Source: a virus. From it: a stretch of 37,129 nucleotides of DNA. Position 1 is the stretch's first letter, and each line of letters begins with the position of its first letter. The stretch is from positions 1 to 37,129 of IMG/VR virus record IMGVR_UViG_3300046683_000569; one strand, 5' to 3'. Both the position numbers and the translations under genes were made by a program. Positions 6,958-14,150 of the stretch are shown here, piece by piece. The notes under the pieces are model-generated. The model had not been told where the DNA came from. It made no database searches and was given only the letters and a program-made list of their open reading frames with translations.

Positions 6958-7198
6958 GTCCTGCATCGACTTCGCATCGGTGGCGCTGGGCCCGGACCCG
7001 GTCGGGATCCGCACCGAGTACTTCACGTTGTCGGATGGCGAGCACGGGGTCCTGAAGCTGGGTGGCGGCCTGAGCATCGCCACGGCCAGCACGTCCCCGG
7101 ATGCCCTGCGGAAGCTCGCCATGGCCGCCCTGGAACTCGCCGACTGGCGCGAGCAGCAGGACGCGGCGGCGGCGGCCCGGCTGGCGGTGGCCTCATGA
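6950..7198 (+). CDS. Small phage protein, unknown function
   Basis: The product is 82 aa from the GTG at 6950 (VAESCIDFASVALG), chosen because GAGGGTGGTGAG precedes it; earlier in-frame GTG codons exist at 6938 and 6941. The N-terminal half looks beta-rich (GIRTEYFTLSDGEHGVLKL), and the C-terminal half is an Ala-rich helix (SPDALRKLAMAALELADWRE). No family is recognised. Confidence 0.55.
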   Translation: MAESCIDFASVALGPDPVGIRTEYFTLSDGEHGVLKLGGGLSIATASTSPDALRKLAMAALELADWREQQDAAAAARLAVAS

Positions 7199-7425
7199 CC
7201 CCGCAGCAGGGCGTCGCCCTGGCGGCCGAGGCCGGTCTGATCGAGCCCGTGGCCCGCCTGAGCCGCGCTGAGCAGGCCCAGATCGAGCGCGCGGACCGCC
7301 GGTTCCACCGCTGCCTCGACAGCCACTACGGCGCCGACGAGAACGCATGGCCGGGCGGTGCCCGCTACGCCTACGTGTCGACGGTCGCCGCCATCCACAA
7401 CCAGCACCAGAGGAGGGCGGCATGA
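7195..7425 (+). CDS. Small phage protein, unknown function
   Basis: The product is 76 aa and overlaps both neighbours by four bases. It is mainly helical (QQGVALAAEAGLIEPVARLS, then RAEQAQIERADRRFHRCLD). The second half has aromatic residues and no recognisable motif. Translation is evidently coupled along this run of genes. Confidence 0.55.
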   Translation: MTPQQGVALAAEAGLIEPVARLSRAEQAQIERADRRFHRCLDSHYGADENAWPGGARYAYVSTVAAIHNQHQRRAA

Positions 7426-7706
7426 AGACCTACGACCGCGCACTCACGCACTGCTCGCACCTGCCGGCCGAGGGCCAGCAGCTGTACATGCTCGGCTTCA
7501 ACGCCGGTCTGCGGGCCGCATCCGAGGGTGACGACACGGACGGGTTCTTCCGGTCGCTGATCTCCGGCGACCATCTGGCGTCGGCCGCCGGGTTCCTGGA
7601 GGGCTGTGCCGCCGCGAACCTCGATGTGCCGGTGCTGCGGGCTCCCGCCGATCGGCAGCGGTGGCGGAACGACTCCCGCGCCTACCGGAAGCGGGCGGTG
7701 GCGTGA
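7422..7706 (+). CDS. Small phage protein, unknown function
   Basis: The product is 94 aa, starts at an ATG overlapping the previous stop, and has AGGAGG ten bases upstream. It contains EGQQLYMLGFNAGLRAASEG and a C-terminal basic stretch (RQRWRNDSRAYRKRAVA) that could contact nucleic acid. The family is not recognised. Confidence 0.55.
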   Translation: MKTYDRALTHCSHLPAEGQQLYMLGFNAGLRAASEGDDTDGFFRSLISGDHLASAAGFLEGCAAANLDVPVLRAPADRQRWRNDSRAYRKRAVA

Positions 7707-7909
7707 CGACCGATGTTGCTCAGGCCGCAGACGCGCTGGAGCACCTGCCGGACGCGCCGCCTGAGACGCGTAACGCCGTGGGGGTCGGGCTCATCCGCGC
7801 GCTCGGCCTCGGCGGACGCAAGCTTCCCGAACTGTCGCTGGAGGACTTCCAGCTCATGGCCGCACTCGGCCTCATCCCCAACCAACAGAACGCGCCCGAG
7901 GAGGGCTGA
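7703..7909 (+). CDS. Small phage protein, unknown function
   Basis: The product is 68 aa from a GTG that overlaps the previous stop (GTGA). It is a helical protein (TTDVAQAADALEHLPDAPPE and LSLEDFQLMAALGLIP). The next gene begins on its last base. No function is assigned. Confidence 0.5.
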   Translation: MTTDVAQAADALEHLPDAPPETRNAVGVGLIRALGLGGRKLPELSLEDFQLMAALGLIPNQQNAPEEG

Positions 7910-8529
7910 TGACCACCGCTATCTCCGCCATCGAGCAGGCCACCAACGGACCCGATCCTCTCGGCATCCCGCACAGCACGGCAGACGGCGTGCGCGTGTG
8001 GAACAGGGAGCCGCTGACCATCGGCCACGTCGACAAGAACGAGTTCGTGGCCCGCGTGAACTCGCTGCTGCCGCCCCGCAAGTTCGTGGACATGGCGCAC
8101 CACGAGAACGTCCACCCGCACCGCGAGTGGGGCGGATGGGTGTACTGCTCCGCCGACCAGCCCGACGCGGTCCCGATCACCGTCTGCGTCGTACAGGACC
8201 GGGAGATCCCCAACCCGGCCGACGAAATCATGCACGCCGCCAAGCTGATGCGGACCCACGGCCAGCGGCTCATGGACAAGCCGGAGCCCGGATTCCTCAC
8301 CGAGTCCGTGGCGTTCGCCCTGGCGATGTGGCTGCGGGACGCGGCCGACAACTACGACACCATCGTCGACGCCCCGGACTGCCCGAACTGCGGCGAGGGC
8401 TGTGGCGGGCACGCCGAGCAGCGGTTCTGCGAGACGTGCGGTGAGCCGAGCCCGTGTGACTGCATCGAGAGGGCTCTTGCCGCCGCCCGCGCGATCGTCG
8501 CCACCACTATGCGGGGCGGTACCCGATGA
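7909..8529 (+). CDS. Phage protein with C-terminal Cys cluster, unknown function
   Basis: The product is 206 aa. A mixed alpha/beta N-terminal part (ADGVRVWNREPLTIGHVDKN, WGGWVYCSADQPDAVPITVC) precedes a helix (FALAMWLRDAADNYDT). A Cys-rich module follows, CPNCGEGCGGHAEQRFCETC and then PCDC, which looks like a double zinc knuckle at about 161-187. It overlaps its neighbours in the operon. The family is unrecognised. Confidence 0.6.
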   Translation: MTTAISAIEQATNGPDPLGIPHSTADGVRVWNREPLTIGHVDKNEFVARVNSLLPPRKFVDMAHHENVHPHREWGGWVYCSADQPDAVPITVCVVQDREIPNPADEIMHAAKLMRTHGQRLMDKPEPGFLTESVAFALAMWLRDAADNYDTIVDAPDCPNCGEGCGGHAEQRFCETCGEPSPCDCIERALAAARAIVATTMRGGTR

Positions 8530-8792
8530 CCGCGAAGAAGCTCCCCATCCCCGCCGGGATGCTATGGGTGGCGTTCATGCCCGACGGGTTCCCGTGCGGC
8601 GTCATGAACCCCAGCCACACATCCGGCGACGACCCGGCGAAGGCCGCCAAGGAGTTCTGGGAGACCACCGCCGGGGCCCTGCAGCACCTGACCGCCGGGT
8701 ACCGCCTGGAACTGGTACCCCGCGAGCGGTGGCGGAACGAGCTGATGGCCATCCACCTCGGGGATGTTCCGTGGACGGGGAGTGCCGCGTGA
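8526..8792 (+). CDS. Small phage protein, unknown function
   Basis: The product is 88 aa. It has a short beta-type opening (GMLWVAFMPDGFPCGVMNPS), then a helix (DDPAKAAKEFWETTAGALQH) and a second beta segment (GYRLELVPRERWRNEL). The layout beta-alpha-beta suggests a compact domain. ATGA coupling with the previous gene is clear. Confidence 0.55.
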   Translation: MTAKKLPIPAGMLWVAFMPDGFPCGVMNPSHTSGDDPAKAAKEFWETTAGALQHLTAGYRLELVPRERWRNELMAIHLGDVPWTGSAA

Positions 8793-9166
8793 TGCCCTAC
8801 CTGCTCGCCGCCGTCCTCCTGTTCGCCGTCGCGATGGTGTTCGGCGCCGTCTACTCCGGCCAACTCCCGTGGCTGAACGTCGTCACCGGCGCGAAGCCCA
8901 CCGGACCCGCCGGGATCCCGGCCGACACCGCCCGTACCGCCCTCCCGTGGCTCGACGACCCGAAGACCCCGGGCGCCCGCATCGCCGCTCTCGACCCGCA
9001 GGCCGCCCGCCGCGACTACGAGGCCAGCATCCGCGCCCGGCACACCGAGTCCCTCGCCGACTGGGAGCGGCGCAACGCCGACCTCAGCGCCCGCCTGATC
9101 GCCGCCGACGCCGCAGCCGGCCTGCTCGACCAGCACGTACCTACCGCCCGCAAGGAGACCCAGTGA
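8789..9166 (+). CDS. Small single-pass membrane protein, unknown function
   Basis: The product is 125 aa from GTG 8789, or 124 aa from the adjacent ATG 8792; GGGGAG lies upstream of both. An N-terminal hydrophobic helix (MPYLLAAVLLFAVAMVFGAV) is followed by a Pro/Gly linker and a charged amphipathic helix (AARRDYEASIRARHTESLAD) likely to be coiled. The topology suggests a cytoplasmic helix tethered to the membrane. No family is recognised. Confidence 0.6.
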   Translation: MMPYLLAAVLLFAVAMVFGAVYSGQLPWLNVVTGAKPTGPAGIPADTARTALPWLDDPKTPGARIAALDPQAARRDYEASIRARHTESLADWERRNADLSARLIAADAAAGLLDQHVPTARKETQ

Positions 9167-9546
9167 CCACCGTCCACGTTGACGCCACTATCCACCTGCC
9201 TCTCGACGGCGGCGGCACCCTTCCGCTCAAGCAGGGCATGGCAGCCCTTCCCACCAGCACGCCGGGACTCGTCGTCTTCCCTGCCCTCGTCGGGATCCTC
9301 GCCGTGGACGACAGCACCTGGCATGTCACCCACGTCGCCACCGGCCGGCGTATCCCCGTCAGCTTCGCCGACAAGGACGCCGCCGAGGGGTACGCGAACG
9401 CCCTCGGCGGGCTGGGTGACTGGACGCAGGGGAAGCCCGTGGTTCCCCCGCTGGATGTTCTGCGGCTGGCGCGCGAGCACGGCGGAACGCTCGACGCCCG
9501 CTATGCGCAGATGGACCTGAACGCCCAGCCCCGCACGGAGGCGTGA
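9163..9546 (+). CDS. Small phage protein, unknown function
   Basis: The product is 127 aa from a GTG overlapping the previous stop (GTGA). It looks beta-rich in the first 70 residues (LVVFPALVGILAVDDSTWHV, THVATGRRIPVSFADK) and ends in a short helix (PPLDVLRLAREHGGTLDARY). No known motif is visible. Confidence 0.55.
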   Translation: MTTVHVDATIHLPLDGGGTLPLKQGMAALPTSTPGLVVFPALVGILAVDDSTWHVTHVATGRRIPVSFADKDAAEGYANALGGLGDWTQGKPVVPPLDVLRLAREHGGTLDARYAQMDLNAQPRTEA

Positions 9547-9547
9547 C

Positions 9548-9922
9548 GTGACCACCTTCCCCACCCCCGCCACGCAGGCCGACGTCCTCGACAAGGCCGC
9601 CGACCGTCTCGCTGAACTCGGTTGGATCCAGGGCTCCATGTACGACTCCAAGCAGCACCACGTGGAGAAGGTGCCGCTGGCCGAGTGCCGGACCGACATC
9701 TACGGCGCGCTCAAGGCGGTCGTGCTGGGTGAGCCGCGCTTCGGCGGGGACGCCGACGATCTCGCCGTCGTCGACTTCGCGCTGGTGGCCCTCCACGAGC
9801 ACCTCGGGTGGAACGCCTTTGCCTTCAATGACGCCGACGGACGCACGGTCGAGGAGGTCATCGCGGCGATGCGGGAGACCGCCGCGAGCCTCCGCCCGGT
9901 CGGCGAGCAGGAGGCGGCATGA
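9548..9922 (+). CDS. DUF6197-like small protein
   Basis: The product is 124 aa and starts at GTG one base after the previous stop. The order of features resembles the DUF6197 family common in actinophages and Streptomyces: an N-terminal helix DVLDKAADRLAELGWIQG, a segment with a Cys before an alpha helix (AECRTDIYGALKAVV), and a C-terminal VEEVIAAMRETAASL. The comparison was made by eye. The family function is unknown. Confidence 0.6.
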   Translation: MTTFPTPATQADVLDKAADRLAELGWIQGSMYDSKQHHVEKVPLAECRTDIYGALKAVVLGEPRFGGDADDLAVVDFALVALHEHLGWNAFAFNDADGRTVEEVIAAMRETAASLRPVGEQEAA

Positions 9923-10455
9923 AGCTCTTCGGCGGGGCGGGCCTACACCGCTACACCAAGCGCCACCTCCGCGCCGACCGGGATGCGACCCGCGAGCAGT
10001 GCGGATACGTCGGGGAATGCCTCCGGCACACCGCGAGCGAACTCGGGACCTCGGTCGTCGAAGCCATCGAGCTTCGCGAGCAACTCGCACGGGCCCTCGA
10101 AGCCGTCGAGCGGTACGCAACCGCCGTGTCCACAGGGACCGGCGTCCGCGACACCAGCCGTATCGAGGACCAGGCGACCGTCCCGGTCGACGTGCGTGCC
10201 TGGCGCGCCGCGCATGCCGGGGACTACCTCGACGCCACCCGACAGGCGTGGCAGCCCGTACCGCTGGCCGACTCGCCGCTCGCGAAGGCACCCGTCGGGC
10301 CGGCGCTCCTCGAAGTCCGCCTCGACGAGCCGACCGCCGAGAACCGTTTCCCCGCCACCGCCCGCATCGCCGACCCCGACCGAGTCCTGTCGCGACTGCT
10401 CGACGGCGCCAGCAAGGTCACCGTCTCCGGCGGGCCACGACCCGCCACCGCCTGA
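9919..10455 (+). CDS. Phage protein with long helix, unknown function
   Basis: The product is 178 aa and overlaps the previous gene by four bases. A basic N-terminus (LHRYTKRHLRADRDATREQC) is followed by a long helix (ASELGTSVVEAIELREQLAR) and a Pro/Asp-rich C-terminal half with no visible motif. It ends this overlapping gene run; a hairpin follows at 10473-10497. Confidence 0.55.
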   Translation: MKLFGGAGLHRYTKRHLRADRDATREQCGYVGECLRHTASELGTSVVEAIELREQLARALEAVERYATAVSTGTGVRDTSRIEDQATVPVDVRAWRAAHAGDYLDATRQAWQPVPLADSPLAKAPVGPALLEVRLDEPTAENRFPATARIADPDRVLSRLLDGASKVTVSGGPRPATA

Positions 10456-10472
10456 ACCACCACCCGAAGCGC

Positions 10473-10497
10473 CGCGCCCGGATTCCGCCCGGGCGCG
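10473..10497 (+). terminator. GC-rich hairpin, possible terminator or attenuator
   Basis: CGCGCCCGG (10473-10481) pairs perfectly with CCGGGCGCG (10489-10497) around a 7-base loop. It lies in the 72-base gap after a long overlapping gene run and 30 bases before the next start. There is no T tract, so termination efficiency is uncertain. Confidence 0.55.
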
Positions 10498-10527
10498 ACA
10501 CCCAGACAGCATCCCAGGAGAACCGCC

Positions 10528-10821
10528 GTGTCCGACATCAACATCGCTGGCCTCGACAAGGCCCGCATCATCGCCGCCCTGTACAACGCTTCCTTCCCCC
10601 TCGGTCTCGGCCTCCTGCAGCCCGGCTGCGGCCAGTCCATGACCGTCGAGCAGGCCGAGCAGCACGCCGCCCGAGGACTGAACTTCGACTACCTGCAGGG
10701 CCGCGTCATGAAGGTCAACCTGTCCGGCGACGACTTCGACCCGGGCCTGTACGACCGCGACAACGGTCAGGGTGCCGCCGCCCGCGTCATCGAGAGCCTG
10801 CGCACCAAGGCCAGCCACTAG
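10528..10821 (+). CDS. Conserved small phage protein, unknown function
   Basis: The product is 97 aa from GTG 10528 with AGGAGA upstream. The sequence runs INIAGLDKARIIAALYNASF, then MTVEQAEQHA, then YLQGRVMKVNLSGDDFDPGL and ends with YDRDNGQGAAARVI. I know similar small proteins (LDKAxVLxALYNxS ... LxGRVMKVDLSGD ... YDRDNGxGxAxxxI) from diverse tailed phages, where the function is unknown. It is flanked by hairpins on both sides, so it may be a separately controlled, highly expressed unit. Confidence 0.7.
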   Translation: MSDINIAGLDKARIIAALYNASFPLGLGLLQPGCGQSMTVEQAEQHAARGLNFDYLQGRVMKVNLSGDDFDPGLYDRDNGQGAAARVIESLRTKASH

Positions 10822-10868
10822 CCACCCCGACCGGCGCCTCCTGGCCTGTCCGCCAGTAGACGGCGCCA

Positions 10869-10944
10869 GGCCCGGATCAATCCCCCCAGGTCCGGGCCCC
10901 AGAGGTCGCCCGCCTTCACCTCCCCCCAGAGGGCGGGCGACCTC
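10869..10944 (+). terminator. Two tandem hairpins, probable terminator/attenuator
   Basis: The first hairpin pairs GGCCCGGA (10869-10876) with TCCGGGCC (10891-10898). Three bases later GAGGTCGCCCGCC (10902-10914) pairs perfectly over 13 bases with GGCGGGCGACCTC (10932-10944). They fill the gap between the conserved small gene and the recombination operon. No U-rich tail is present. Confidence 0.65.
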
Positions 10945-10971
10945 CTCAACCGACGCCATTTGGAGCACCTC

Positions 10972-11322
10972 ATGAGCACCGCATCCCGCAGGGCCAACTT
11001 CGGCCCCGACCGCATCCGCGTCCGCGCCACCACAACCGGCGCCGAGTTCGACCTCGAATGCCACGACCGCCGCACCGTCGAGGCCACGCTCTCCGCGCTG
11101 CTCGAAGACCACCTCGACGACTTCGACGAGATCGCCCGCCAGGACCAGCCCGCCGACGGGCACGCCGCCGAGCGCCTGCTGTACGAACGCCTCGTCGAGC
11201 AGCTGGTGAAGGCCCTGCCGAAGAACGCCCCGCTGTACGGAGCCGAGGTCCCGGCGCTGGCCGATGCCCTCCACGAGATCGCCCGGCCGAAGGCCCTCCC
11301 GGGGCAGCGAGGTGCCGCGTGA
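10972..11322 (+). CDS. Small acidic helical protein at head of recombination operon
   Basis: The product is 116 aa. The ATG at 10972 is preferred over the TTG at 10960 because GGAG lies six bases upstream of it. An N-terminal beta segment (RIRVRATTTGAEFDLECHDR) leads into acidic helices (TLSALLEDHLDDFDEIARQD, RLLYERLVEQLVKALPKNAP). It overlaps the RecB-like nuclease gene (GTGA), which suggests a partner role in recombination or simply coupled expression. No family is recognised. Confidence 0.65.
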   Translation: MSTASRRANFGPDRIRVRATTTGAEFDLECHDRRTVEATLSALLEDHLDDFDEIARQDQPADGHAAERLLYERLVEQLVKALPKNAPLYGAEVPALADALHEIARPKALPGQRGAA

Positions 11323-12239
11323 CGAACACCGCACTGGCCGGGGCTCAGGCCCCGGCCACCGGCCGCCGCCGTAAAGCCGCCGCCCCCGCACCCGCCGGAC
11401 CCGACCGCATCCCCCAGCCCTCGCAAGGCTGGTACCGCGTCCCCGGCACCGACACCAAACTCCGCCGCGTCACCACCATCCTCGGCCAGGGCTACCCCAA
11501 GCCCGAACTCGTCTTCTGGTCCGCCAACCTCACCGCCGCCGACGCCTTCGCCACCCTCCCCACCCTCGTCAACGCCTCCCTCTGGCCGGCCGAGAAGGAG
11601 GCCGCCTACGACTGGCTCCGCAAGGGCCACATCCGCAAGAAGGAAGACCGCGGCGACATCGGCACCGCCGCCCACACCCTCGTCGAATCACACGTCCTCG
11701 GCACCCCGCTGTCCGAGGAACTACTGAACGACCCGGACATGGCCCCGTACCTCGACAACTTCCTTCGCTTCGTCGCCGAGTGGAAAGTCGAGTTCGAGGC
11801 CTCCGAGATGACCGTCGGGAACTTCACCCACGGCTACGCCGGGAAGCTCGACTACCTCTTCCGCTCCCCGCTCATCGCCACGGAACTCAAGGTGCCCGCC
11901 GACACGCTGTTCCTCGGCGACACCAAGACCGGCGGCGAGCTCGACGAGAAGGGCGTGTACTCCGAAGCCGGCCTGCAGATGTCGGCGTACCGGAGCGCCG
12001 AGGTGTGCTGGCTGCGGGACGGCACACAGATCCCGATGCCGGAGATCCACGACGTGGGGATCGCCCTGCATCTGCGGCCCGAGGGCTATCGGCCCATGCC
12101 GCTGCTGTGCGGCGACGACGTGTTCGCCGCGTTCCTCCACGTCCAGCAGACCGCCGAGTTCAAGCGCGTCCTGGCCAAGTCCGTTGTCGGCGAGGCGCTC
12201 ACGCTGCCCGCCACCATCACCGAAGGGGCCGCGGCCTGA
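11319..12239 (+). CDS. RecB-family PD-(D/E)XK nuclease
   Basis: The product is 306 aa from GTG 11319. The nuclease motifs are in order: GTAAHTLVE with H119, GKLDYLF with D178, LGDTKTG with D201 and K203, and LQMSAYRS with Q220 and Y224. This is the H...D...DxK...QxxxY signature of the RecB/Cas4-like branch. Such phage enzymes act as 5'-3' or single-strand exonucleases in recombination and recombination-dependent replication. The N-terminus is a basic Ala/Pro-rich tail. The gene overlaps both neighbours and forms a unit with the Gp3-like and DnaQ-like genes. Fold and catalytic residues are well supported; the substrate preference is inferred. Confidence 0.88.
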   Translation: MTNTALAGAQAPATGRRRKAAAPAPAGPDRIPQPSQGWYRVPGTDTKLRRVTTILGQGYPKPELVFWSANLTAADAFATLPTLVNASLWPAEKEAAYDWLRKGHIRKKEDRGDIGTAAHTLVESHVLGTPLSEELLNDPDMAPYLDNFLRFVAEWKVEFEASEMTVGNFTHGYAGKLDYLFRSPLIATELKVPADTLFLGDTKTGGELDEKGVYSEAGLQMSAYRSAEVCWLRDGTQIPMPEIHDVGIALHLRPEGYRPMPLLCGDDVFAAFLHVQQTAEFKRVLAKSVVGEALTLPATITEGAAA

Positions 12240-13360
12240 TGCCCATCCTCGACCTCCAGATGCGCATGCGCCAGCTCGGCGAGATCCGCATCGGCCACGC
12301 CGTCGACACCGGCCGCCTCGACAAGAACGGCAAGGCCGTCAAGCGGCCCGCCAAGCTCAACGCGTTCCGCTTCACCAGCCCTTCCCGCGAGATCCTCACC
12401 TCCGTCGCCACCCTGTACGGCGGCGAGGTCAAGCCCTGGACGCCCGCCAACGGCGGCCCCAGCGAGTTCGAGGTGTACTCCACCTCCGCTCGGCTCCCGG
12501 TCCTGATCCCGCCGCGTGACTCGGTGTCGCAGTGGTACGAGCTGTACGCCGGGTCGAAGTGCCAGCGCCGTTGCGACGGCGTCACCGAGCACAAGCAGGA
12601 CCGGCCGTGCATGTGCAACCCGGAAGAGCGCGACTGCAAGATCACGACCCGGGTGAACGTCATGCTCCGCAACCTCCCGGCGCTCGGCCAATGGCTGCTG
12701 ATCTCGAAGGGTTACCACGCCGCGGTCACCCTGCCGCCCGCCGCCGAGCTGCTGGCAAAGGCGGGCGGGTACGTCGAGGGCTGGCTTGGCATGGAGGAGA
12801 AGTCTGCCATCGTCAAGGACAAGCCGGCTCGATTCATGGTGCCGACGCTCGATGTCGAGATCACACCGACGGCACTCATGGCCGGGAATATCACCGGCGC
12901 CCCGGCCGCCGTCGCCACCGGCCCCGAGCGGGTTGCAATCACTGCCGCTCCGGCCGCTCAGCCGCCAGTCGCCGGGCCGCCTCGGGACTACCTCGCCGAA
13001 GCGCAGAAGGCCAAGACGCAGGAGGAGGTGCTGGCGCTCTTCCAGGAGGCGAAGAACGCAGGCGCGCCGCTGGCGTACCAGGAGCAGCTGAAGGCCATCG
13101 GGCAGAACAAGCCCACCATCCCCGCGAAGCCGCCCGCGGCGCCCGACGCCGATGGCGCGATCGACGCCGAAGTCCTCGACGACCCCGGCGACATCCAAGA
13201 CGCCTGGTTCGCGGTCGTCGCGGCGGCCGGCGCGCACGGCATGACGACCGACGAGGTCGAGGCCGAGTTCGCCAAGGAGTACGGCGGCTTGCACCCCTCC
13301 TCGGCGTCCGTGGCGCAGCTCACCGCGTTCCGCAACGTCCTGAAGGGAGCCCGCGCGTGA
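12239..13360 (+). CDS. phiC31 Gp3-like protein (recombination directionality factor family)
   Basis: The product is 373 aa and starts on the last base of the nuclease stop codon. The opening MPILDLQMRMRQLGEIRIGH resembles the start of phiC31 Gp3, the founding member of the Gp3-like family, and the first 210 residues keep a matching pattern. Included is a Cys cluster (KCQRRCDG, PCMCNPEERDC) that may bind zinc. Gp3 of phiC31 reverses the direction of its serine integrase. Most relatives sit among replication/recombination genes, and a DNA-binding role is assumed. The C-terminal 160 residues are Ala/Pro linkers and helices (AEAQKAKTQEEVLALFQEAK). Here the only integrase seen is a tyrosine recombinase, so a directionality role is doubtful. 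Context suggests recombination. Confidence 0.75.
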   Translation: MPILDLQMRMRQLGEIRIGHAVDTGRLDKNGKAVKRPAKLNAFRFTSPSREILTSVATLYGGEVKPWTPANGGPSEFEVYSTSARLPVLIPPRDSVSQWYELYAGSKCQRRCDGVTEHKQDRPCMCNPEERDCKITTRVNVMLRNLPALGQWLLISKGYHAAVTLPPAAELLAKAGGYVEGWLGMEEKSAIVKDKPARFMVPTLDVEITPTALMAGNITGAPAAVATGPERVAITAAPAAQPPVAGPPRDYLAEAQKAKTQEEVLALFQEAKNAGAPLAYQEQLKAIGQNKPTIPAKPPAAPDADGAIDAEVLDDPGDIQDAWFAVVAAAGAHGMTTDEVEAEFAKEYGGLHPSSASVAQLTAFRNVLKGARA

Positions 13361-14082
13361 GCTGGCATCTCGGCCGCATGGCCGCCTTCGATGTTGAGTC
13401 GACCGGCATCAACCCTGAGGTCGCCCGCATCGTCACCGCGTGTGTCGCCCTCGTCGGCGGCGACCAGCCGTCACAGGTCTTCAACTGGGTCGCCGACCCC
13501 GGCGTACCCATCCCCGAGGACGCCGCCAGGATCCACGGATACACGACGGAACGCGCCCAAAAGGAAGGCGCACCGGCGGCCGAGGTCATCGAGCAGATCA
13601 CCGCCGCCCTCGCGCAGGCCGTCGCCCAGGGCATCCCGCTCGTGGCGATGAACGCCCGCTACGACTTCACCGTCGCGGACCGCGAGGCCCGCCGCCGCGA
13701 GGTCACGCCGCTGGTGGACATCGTCGGCGAAGGGATGCGGGTCATCGACCCCTACATCCTCGACAAGCACGTCGACACGTACCGGTCCGGCAAGCGGACC
13801 CTCACCCACCTCTGCCAGCACTACGAGGTGCGACTCGACGGCGCACACGAAGCCGCAGCCGACGCCATCGCCGCAGCCCGCGTCGCCTGGCGGCTGGGCT
13901 CCACCCACACCGCCCTGGCCGCGATGACCCTCGACGAACTCCACACCGCACAGATCACGTGGGCCGCCGAACAGGCCGCCTCACTGCAGGAACACAAGCG
14001 CAAGACGACCCCGAACACCCGCATCGAAGGCGCATGGCCCCTCGTGCCATGGGCCGGCCAGGCGATGACCGCCACCCCGTAA
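13357..14082 (+). CDS. DnaQ-like 3'-5' exonuclease (DEDDh)
   Basis: The product is 241 aa from a GTG overlapping the previous stop. All exonuclease motifs are present: Exo I FDVESTG with D12 and E14, Exo II MNARYDF with D103, and Exo III HEAAADA with H164 and D169, which places it in the DEDDh class. It would remove 3' nucleotides, as in proofreading subunits or RNase T-type enzymes. It forms a three-gene cassette with a RecB-like nuclease and a Gp3-like protein, pointing to DNA end processing. A very strong terminator follows 11 bases after the stop. Confidence 0.9.
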   Translation: MSWHLGRMAAFDVESTGINPEVARIVTACVALVGGDQPSQVFNWVADPGVPIPEDAARIHGYTTERAQKEGAPAAEVIEQITAALAQAVAQGIPLVAMNARYDFTVADREARRREVTPLVDIVGEGMRVIDPYILDKHVDTYRSGKRTLTHLCQHYEVRLDGAHEAAADAIAAARVAWRLGSTHTALAAMTLDELHTAQITWAAEQAASLQEHKRKTTPNTRIEGAWPLVPWAGQAMTATP

Positions 14083-14092
14083 CCCCCGCTTC

Positions 14093-14129
14093 GCCGTGGC
14101 CGCGCGGACCGAAACAGCGCGGCCACGGC
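14093..14129 (+). terminator. Strong hairpin terminator after the recombination operon
   Basis: GCCGTGGCCGCGC (14093-14105) pairs perfectly over 13 bases with GCGCGGCCACGGC (14117-14129), loop 11 bases. It begins 10 bases after the exonuclease stop. There is no T run, as is usual in Streptomyces. Confidence 0.75.
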
Positions 14130-14150
14130 AGACCACCACAGGAGCATCCC

